Shown here: in pieces, positions 6,774-10,409 of the stretch
Layout: each line of letters starts with the position of its first letter
How positions within the stretch are numbered: position 1 is the first letter of the stretch
From: Candidatus Vogelbacteria bacterium
GTDB taxonomy: Bacteria; Patescibacteriota; Minisyncoccia; Phycocordibacterales; XYD1-FULL-46-19
Direction of reading: 5' to 3'
NCBI GenBank assembly: GCA_903825615.1
Contig: CAIKBK010000113.1
Coordinates: forward strand, 1 to 10,409
DNA length: 10,409 nucleotides
Translations under genes and position numbers: made by a program
The notes under the pieces: model-generated
Seen by the model: only the letters and a program-made list of their open reading frames with translations
The model's database searches: none
What the model was told of the DNA's origin: nothing

Positions 6774-7059
6774 AACCAACCAAAAATTGGCTAATATCAT
6801 CACCGGCACTCGCCTCATTGCGCCAAATTTTGCCACATTTTAAGCATTTCTGAGTGATAATGTACTTCCCCCGCTCGAGCTCCACCCCAATCGGCTCCAT
6901 TAATCCCCCGCACTTCTCGGCCCGATCACCAGGATAAATATCGACATGTTTACTAAAGAGACAGACCGGGCAATGATTAGTAAAGCCCGTGCCTAAAACC
7001 CGCGTTCCGCAATTCTCGCAGTCAAAATCCTCTATTTTTCTTTGAAATTTCTGGGTCAT
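6766..7059 (-). CDS. RNHCP-domain zinc-binding protein, function unknown
   Basis: 97 residues from the chosen ATG. It matches the RNHCP domain pattern: FDCENCG (12-18), TNHCPVC (27-33, the name-giving motif with T for R), SKHVD..PGDRAEKCGGLMEPIG (36-58) and QKCLKCGKIWRNE (70-82). Cysteines at 14, 17, 30, 33, 72 and 75 form three CxxC knuckles, with Cys50 in CGG, so zinc binding is very likely; the cellular role is not established. The reading frame stays open upstream through tRNA-Gly, but the ATG at 7059 is preferred because residues before it would be tRNA sequence. This ATG follows the tRNA 3' end by only six bases, so the gene is probably read from the tRNA-Gly transcript. Confidence 0.88.
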   Translation of the reverse strand: MTQKFQRKIEDFDCENCGTRVLGTGFTNHCPVCLFSKHVDIYPGDRAEKCGGLMEPIGVELERGKYIITQKCLKCGKIWRNEASAGDDISQFLVGLL

Positions 7060-7065
7060 AACCGG

Positions 7066-7136
7066 TGCGGAATGCGGGAATCGGACCCGCGTCCTATGCT
7101 TGGGAAGCATATGTTCTGCCACTGAACCAATTCCGC
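7066..7136 (-). tRNA. tRNA-Gly (anticodon CCC)
   Basis: The acceptor is GCGGAAT/ATTCCGC, the D stem GTTC/GAAC with G18G19, the anticodon stem TATGC/GCATA with loop TTCCCAA (CCC, reading GGG), and the T stem GCGGG/CCCGC. It is 71 nt with discriminator A; CCA is not encoded. The T loop is TCCGATT rather than TTCGATT, so position 55, nearly always U (pseudouridine), is C. Confidence 0.95.
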
Positions 7137-7145
7137 CAATACCCT

Positions 7146-7174
7146 ATTTTACCCAAATTTAAAATATTTGCCAC
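7146..7174 (-). promoter_or_regulatory. Promoter of tRNA-Gly and the RNHCP gene, GTGGCA-17 bp-TAAAAT
   Basis: On the minus strand TAAAAT (7151-7146) lies nine bases before the tRNA 5' end. GTGGCA (7174-7169) is a weak -35 at 17 bp, inside the last codons of the ftsB-like gene. No terminator lies between that gene and the tRNA. Confidence 0.5.
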
Positions 7175-7527
7175 CAGTGACGAACTGGTGTCGTGGAGGC
7201 AGTTGTCGTGGGCTTATCGGGCTCGACGAGATTAATAACCTTCTCCCCCGGTTTAACCACCGAGAAATTGACCCTGATCTCCTCCTCGACCCCGCGCGAA
7301 GTCTTCAATTTGGTCATTTTGAGATCTAACGCTTCCTTTCTTTCTTCAAGTTGCCTTAGGTGCTCGGCTGACACTAGTAAATTTTTTTGGGCCATATCAT
7401 TCTTCTGCCAGAGACGCCAAACCGCGCGCGCCATGATCAAAAGAAGGATGAATAGGACCAACAAAATCAAACGATCATAGATAGTTTGACGTTCCGCTTT
7501 ATTACCTTGAAAAATCCTTCGCTTCAT
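7159..7527 (-). CDS. FtsB/DivIC-like septum formation initiator protein
   Basis: Bitopic membrane protein of 122 residues. A basic N-terminus (MKRRIFQGNKAERQ) is followed by one transmembrane helix at about 18-38, a coiled-coil stretch (about 42-77) and the family's C-terminal block SRGVEEEIRVNFSVVKPGEKVINLVE (77-102). This architecture fits FtsB/DivIC, the divisome scaffold that pairs with FtsL and FtsQ/DivIB and activates septal wall synthesis. The tail after residue 102 is Thr/Pro-rich and ends HWWQIF. A membrane-anchored coiled-coil protein of other function is less likely given the VKPGE block. No other division gene is near. It diverges from the 37-residue microprotein with only 22 bp between the start codons. 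Confidence 0.85.
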   Translation of the reverse strand: MKRRIFQGNKAERQTIYDRLILLVLFILLLIMARAVWRLWQKNDMAQKNLLVSAEHLRQLEERKEALDLKMTKLKTSRGVEEEIRVNFSVVKPGEKVINLVEPDKPTTTASTTPVRHWWQIF

Positions 7528-7535
7528 AATATAAT
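7507..7535 (+). promoter_or_regulatory. Promoter of the 37-residue microprotein, TTGAAA-17 bp-TATAAT
   Basis: TTGAAA at 7507-7512 and a perfect TATAAT at 7530-7535 are 17 bp apart, the best sigma-70-like match in the window. The -35 lies inside the 5' end of the divergent ftsB-like gene. The ATG at 7550 follows the -10 by 14 bases, leaving a leader of about 8 bases without a Shine-Dalgarno. Confidence 0.7.
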
Positions 7536-7542
7536 CTACCTA

Positions 7543-7570
7543 ATTATATATGTTTTTCGGCAAAGGACAA
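7543..7570 (-). promoter_or_regulatory. ftsB-like gene promoter, TTGTCC-16 bp-TATAAT
   Basis: On the minus strand TTGTCC (7570-7565) and TATAAT (7548-7543) are 16 bp apart and 15 bases before the ATG at 7527. It overlaps the divergent promoter; both -10 boxes lie in the same 22-bp gap (or its edge), so RNA polymerase binding at one should exclude the other. Confidence 0.55.
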
Positions 7571-7663
7571 AAAAAGGTTTTGCGCGTAATTTCGGCAATT
7601 GTGGGAATTGTCGTAATTTTGGGTATGATTTTGCTTTATATCCCCGGTTTCTTGGGCTACTAG
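7550..7663 (+). CDS. 37-residue single-pass membrane microprotein
   Basis: A short frame reading MFFGKGQKKVLRVISAIVG, then IVVILGMILLYIPGFLGY, and ending in TAG. It has a basic N-terminus (KGQKKVLR, positions 5-12) and one hydrophobic helix (about 13-36), a topology with the N-terminus inside. A strong TTGAAA-17-TATAAT promoter is correctly placed and oriented, and the frame fills exactly the gap between the ftsB-like gene and lepA, so I judge it real despite its size. Its stop overlaps the lepA stop: the palindrome CTAG at 7660-7663 supplies TAG to both strands. I do not recognise the family and assign no function. The longer plus-strand frame from 7486 is out of register and lacks protein-like features. 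Confidence 0.72.
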   Translation: MFFGKGQKKVLRVISAIVGIVVILGMILLYIPGFLGY

Positions 7664-9459
7664 CCAACCTTCATCATCTTTAAGAATACCTCGTGGGGCA
7701 CATTTACTGTCCCGCGAGCCTGCATTTTCTTTTTGCCTTTTTTCTGCTTCTCGCGCAATTTCATCTTGCGCGTAATATCGCCACCATAGAGATAACCAGT
7801 GACATCCTTCTTCATCGCTGAGATTGAGCGCGAAGCAATAACTCGCCCGAGACCAGAGACTTGAATCTTGATTACAATCATTTGGCGCGGCAATAATTCT
7901 TTAAGCTTGTCGGCCATCTCTTCAGCCTCCCGTTCAGCCCGACGCACCGGCACAATGCGCGAGAAAGCCGCTTCAATTTCTTCATTAAGCAAAACATCCA
8001 AGCGGGTGACATCAGCCAAGCGCTCGTTAGTAATCTCGTAGGATAAAGAGGCAAAACCAGCTGTCACACTCTTAATTTCGTCAAAAAAGTGGCGCATTAA
8101 CTCACGCAAGGGCATTTCTAATTTAATTACCGTGCGATCGTCACCGAAGCTGTCGGTGGCCAAAATATTAGCCTCGTGGTCATAAGCCAGCGGTATTACC
8201 TGCCCCAAATAATTGTGCGGGGTAATAATCTGCACCGCCACCCATGGCTCCCAGATTTGTTTATCTTTTGTCTCAATTGGGAAAAGGTGAGGAGAATATA
8301 TAATTTCGGTTTTATCCGTTCTCTTATCAAAGATTTTATAACTAATAGTTGGCGTGGCAATAATCAAGGTCAGACCAAATTCCCGCTTCAGACGCTCGGT
8401 AATAATCTCCAAGTGAAGCATCCCCAAGAAGCCAACGCGGAAACCGCGCCCCAAGGCCCCTGAATACTCTTCTTCGAAGGACAGTGAAGCATCTTGCAGG
8501 TTAAGTCTCTCTAAGGCCTGTTTAAGCAAATTAAAGTCATCTTGGCTCTCTGGGTAAAGCGACGCCCACACCACTGGTCGTGGCGAAGAATAGCCAGGGA
8601 TAGCCGGTAAGGGTGCCGAAACTTTGGTCAGCGTGTCTCCCACTTTAGCCTGACCCCGTTCCTTAATACCCGTCACCACATAACCAATCTCCCCAGCCAA
8701 AAGTTCAGTGACGGCTTTTTTCTGGGGCGAGAAAATACCCACTTCTTGCGCAATAAATTTCTCCCCTGCCCCAATAAAAATCAATTGATCGTTTTTCTTC
8801 ACTACGCCGTCTAAAACACGAACATAAACAATAATCCCGCGGTGAGTTGAGTATTCGAAATCAAAAACAATCGTCCGCGCCGAAGTCGTGGGAGAAAAAG
8901 TCGAAACTGGTGAGGGAATTTTCTCAATCAAGCGTGCCAGTAATTCCTTAGTCCCCTCACCCGTCTTACCCGAAACAGACAGTATCTCTTCACGCGGGCA
9001 ACCTAAGAGTTCCATAATCTCGTCTTCGGTCTCGATAATTCGCGCCGCTGGCAAATCAATTTTATTAAGCACCGGAATAATCACCAAATTCTGCTCTTGA
9101 GCCATAGCGAGAACGGTGAGCGTTTGCGCCTGCACACCCTGCGTCGCATCCACAAGAAGAACCACACCTTCAACAGCCTTAAGTGCTCGTGAGACTTCAT
9201 AAGAGAAGTCGATATGTCCCGGTGTATCAATGAGATTTAATTCGTAATCAGTCCCCTCGTGTTTATAATTCAAACGTACCGGTTGCATCTTAATCGTAAT
9301 CCCTCGCTCCCGCTCCAGTTCCATCATATCAAGTAATTGTTCTTTCATCTGACGCATCGGCACCGTACCCGTCACTTCTAAAAGCCGATCCGAGAGTGTA
9401 CTCTTACCGTGGTCAATATGCGCGATAATACTAAAATTTCGGATATTCTTTCTATCCAT
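7660..9459 (-). CDS. lepA: Elongation factor 4 (LepA), ribosome-associated GTPase
   Basis: 599 residues, the normal EF-4 length. EF-4 binds ribosomes and is linked to back-translocation, elongation under stress and 30S biogenesis. The G domain has G1 AHIDHGKS (13-20), the switch region ERERGITIK (49-57), G3 DTPGHIDF (78-85) with the conserved His82, G4 NKID (132-135) and G5-like SGK (163-165, where SAK is usual). The C-terminal EF-4-specific domain shows SSPRPVVWASLYP near 290-302, GFLGMLHLEII near 343-353 and the basic terminal segment YLYGGDITRKMKLREKQKKGKKKM. It is complete. It shares a CTAG stop palindrome with the facing microprotein. Its promoter lies between the gene and the upstream terminator. 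Confidence 0.98.
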   Translation of the reverse strand: MDRKNIRNFSIIAHIDHGKSTLSDRLLEVTGTVPMRQMKEQLLDMMELERERGITIKMQPVRLNYKHEGTDYELNLIDTPGHIDFSYEVSRALKAVEGVVLLVDATQGVQAQTLTVLAMAQEQNLVIIPVLNKIDLPAARIIETEDEIMELLGCPREEILSVSGKTGEGTKELLARLIEKIPSPVSTFSPTTSARTIVFDFEYSTHRGIIVYVRVLDGVVKKNDQLIFIGAGEKFIAQEVGIFSPQKKAVTELLAGEIGYVVTGIKERGQAKVGDTLTKVSAPLPAIPGYSSPRPVVWASLYPESQDDFNLLKQALERLNLQDASLSFEEEYSGALGRGFRVGFLGMLHLEIITERLKREFGLTLIIATPTISYKIFDKRTDKTEIIYSPHLFPIETKDKQIWEPWVAVQIITPHNYLGQVIPLAYDHEANILATDSFGDDRTVIKLEMPLRELMRHFFDEIKSVTAGFASLSYEITNERLADVTRLDVLLNEEIEAAFSRIVPVRRAEREAEEMADKLKELLPRQMIVIKIQVSGLGRVIASRSISAMKKDVTGYLYGGDITRKMKLREKQKKGKKKMQARGTVNVPHEVFLKMMKVG

Positions 9460-9469
9460 GTCAGTTCAT

Positions 9470-9478
9470 ATTATCTCA
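9470..9478 (-). promoter_or_regulatory. lepA extended -10 (TGAGATAAT)
   Basis: TG-A-GATAAT on the minus strand (9478-9470) is ten bases before the lepA ATG, giving a leader of about 3-4 bases. No good -35 is seen and there is no Shine-Dalgarno. Confidence 0.5.
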
Positions 9479-9484
9479 AAAAGC

Positions 9485-9534
9485 TAATAAAACAAAGACC
9501 CGCCACACCTCGGGCTCTCTTGAGGAGTGGCGGG
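9485..9534 (-). terminator. Intrinsic terminator after the lipoprotein/acidic-protein operon
   Basis: The stem CCCGCCAC (9499-9506) pairs with GTGGCGGG (9527-9534) and continues after an A-A mismatch with CCTC/GAGG (9508-9511/9522-9525). Read on the minus strand it is followed by a T-rich run (TCTTTGTTTTATT). It closes the operon that ends at 9559 and insulates the lepA promoter. Confidence 0.8.
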
Positions 9535-9558
9535 GTGGATTGTGGATAAAAACAAAGG

Positions 9559-9864
9559 TTAAATTTCTTGGGGAATTCGTTCACGCCAATTTTTGACCAC
9601 CCAGATGGCCGCTTCTTTCTTCACCTCTTCAAGGTCAGGAATTGTTTTCTTCAGAAAATCAGCTACCTCTTCATCTTCAAGCAAAGTCTCTAATTCCTTT
9701 TTTTCCTCTTCGTCTAAACGATCAATGATTATAGAATTTACTTGGTCAATAATTTTTCCCTCGAGATCGCTAATAATCGCCCCTTGTTCGAGCGAAGTTA
9801 GGTCTTTGAGGTCAAGACTGTCGATGATTTCAGACTTTAAATTTTCGTCAATTGTTTGAGTCAT
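9559..9864 (-). CDS. Small acidic helical protein, possibly DUF5663
   Basis: 101 residues from ATG 9864, beginning MTQTIDENLKSEIIDSLDL. It is strongly acidic and predicted all-helical, with a run DRLDEEEKKELETLLEDEEVADFLKKTIPDLEEV (about 48-81) and no signal peptide, cysteine or membrane segment. The overall pattern resembles the small DUF5663-type proteins that I recall from Patescibacteria annotations; this assignment is from memory and tentative. The frame remains open to an ATG at 9897, but that would overlap the upstream gene by 29 bases. ATG 9864 lies four bases after the upstream stop and gives a tidier operon. No Shine-Dalgarno is seen. Expression is probably coupled to the lipoprotein gene. 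Confidence 0.75.
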   Translation of the reverse strand: MTQTIDENLKSEIIDSLDLKDLTSLEQGAIISDLEGKIIDQVNSIIIDRLDEEEKKELETLLEDEEVADFLKKTIPDLEEVKKEAAIWVVKNWRERIPQEI

Positions 9865-9868
9865 AAAA

Positions 9869-10409
9869 TTATAGAAAATCTTTAAGCTCTTGGCCACTCA
9901 TTTGACGAGAAACATCTTCTCGAATATCTTCGATATTTTTTAATTCTGGGGTCAACTGATCAGGACTGACAAGTTGGCCAAATTTTTCTATTGCCTGTCG
10001 AACCAACTGAGTCTGAATTCTTTCCTCCGCTTGTCTAAAACTTAACCCAAGATCTGTGTTAGGGTTATTATCTTTAACCACAATTAAAACCTCTTCTTTA
10101 GCTTTATCATCTAAACGATAATAGTTTGACCCACCCGCTCGGACGACAAAGTCCCCATTATCTAAGACATCAATACCTTCAGCGCCACCAGCAACTCTAA
10201 CGAGGCACTCCGTTAGCATTTTTTTCTCAGCTTTTTCCACTTCCCGATTATCTTGCTTCATTTCCAATTTGGTTCCCTCAGGGACAGAATCCGCCTTAGG
10301 GGCTGACCCGCCACTACAGCCAACAGCGAGCAAGGCCAAAGGAACAGTCGAGGCAATAAAAAACCTTCTTAGCTTTTGAGACAGGAACTTCTTTCTCTCA
10401 ATTTTATCA
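9869..10409 (-). CDS. Predicted lipoprotein of unknown function, 5' end outside the window
   Basis: The frame is open from the right edge to the TAA at 9869. A TTG at 10339 could be called as the start, but the codons before it encode an obvious signal peptide: a basic region ending in KLRRFF, then IASTVPLALLAVGC and SGGS. AVGC is an acceptable lipobox, so the mature protein would begin at that cysteine and be membrane-anchored outside the cell. No ATG, GTG or TTG lies in this frame between the signal peptide and 10409, so the true start lies beyond the window. The mature part (about 150 residues) has a charged linker, then TECLVRVAGGAEGIDVLDNGDFVVRAGG and a helical C-terminal half. I recognise no domain. 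It is co-transcribed with the acidic protein four bases downstream. Confidence 0.8.
   Translation of the reverse strand, partial: DKIERKKFLSQKLRRFFIASTVPLALLAVGCSGGSAPKADSVPEGTKLEMKQDNREVEKAEKKMLTECLVRVAGGAEGIDVLDNGDFVVRAGGSNYYRLDDKAKEEVLIVVKDNNPNTDLGLSFRQAEERIQTQLVRQAIEKFGQLVSPDQLTPELKNIEDIREDVSRQMSGQELKDFL

Noticed and set aside
7060..7122. N-terminal extension of the RNHCP protein to an ATG inside tRNA-Gly
   Set aside because: The added residues are translated tRNA sequence, and the domain begins after the internal ATG at 7059.
7486..7683. 65-residue plus-strand frame across the ftsB-like/lepA gap
   Set aside because: It is out of register with the microprotein, overlaps two real genes and lacks protein-like composition. 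The 37-residue frame at 7550 explains the promoter better.
9868..9873. TATAAT on the minus strand just before the acidic protein
   Set aside because: Only three bases separate it from the ATG, so transcription from it would start inside the coding region. It is most likely a chance match around the stop codon of the lipoprotein gene.
9865..9897. Extension of the acidic protein to an ATG at 9897
   Set aside because: It would overlap the lipoprotein gene by 29 bases in another frame. The ATG at 9864 gives a normal operon junction.
10337..10339. TTG at 10339 as start of the lipoprotein
   Set aside because: It would cut off the basic part of the signal peptide and most of its hydrophobic core, and the frame is open upstream to the window edge.
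1..10409. CRISPR arrays, transposons, phage genes, toxin-antitoxin or defence systems
   Set aside because: No regularly spaced direct repeats, terminal inverted repeats, transposase, integrase or known defence motifs were seen on either strand. Every sizeable stretch is explained by the genes listed.

Overview
The window is a densely packed, mostly housekeeping stretch of a bacterial chromosome. It most likely comes from the Candidate Phyla Radiation (Patescibacteria, Parcubacteria-like). The grounds are the long form of TsaD with an inserted helical segment, a short ValS with cysteine knuckles, an RNHCP-domain protein, several small single-helix proteins, very short intergenic gaps and an almost complete lack of Shine-Dalgarno sequences. 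There is no rRNA in the window, so this placement is an inference. I see no insertion sequence, CRISPR array, phage gene or defence island, and no gene-free stretch longer than about 100 bases.

Layout. 7-3351 (+): tsaD (tRNA t6A synthesis) and valS, the latter with its own promoter ending six bases before the ATG. 3376-4935 (+): a three-gene operon of a PrsW-family intramembrane protease, an Hsp20 chaperone and an 84-residue one-helix protein, closed by a 17-bp perfect hairpin that also serves the facing tRNA-Phe. 4976-6368 (-): tRNA-Phe(GAA) downstream of rarA (replication-fork AAA+ ATPase). 6444-6515 (+): tRNA-Arg(CCU). 6520-7527 (-): an ftsB/divIC-like division gene, tRNA-Gly(CCC), an RNHCP zinc protein starting six bases after the tRNA, and a YruB-type glutaredoxin. 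7550-7663 (+): an unlisted 37-residue membrane microprotein. 7660-9459 (-): lepA (EF-4). 9559-10409 (-): a small acidic protein and a lipoprotein that runs off the window edge.

Main themes. First, nearly every gene whose upstream region can be read has a -10 box 6-15 bases before its ATG and no Shine-Dalgarno, which points to leaderless or near-leaderless transcripts as the normal mode here. Second, promoters are nested in neighbouring genes: the tRNA-Phe -35 lies in the last codons of rarA, the glutaredoxin -10 contains the stop of the RNHCP gene, and two divergent promoters share the 22-bp ftsB/microprotein gap. Third, translation-related functions dominate (t6A modification, valyl-tRNA, EF-4, three tRNAs), with protein quality control (PrsW, Hsp20), fork repair (RarA), redox (glutaredoxin) and division (FtsB-like) alongside. 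All 13 readable stops are TAA or TAG, and none is TGA. I did not find a convincing new multi-gene system. The most promising leads are the leaderless architecture, the tRNA-Gly/RNHCP bicistron, the PrsW-Hsp20-small-membrane-protein operon and the hidden microprotein.
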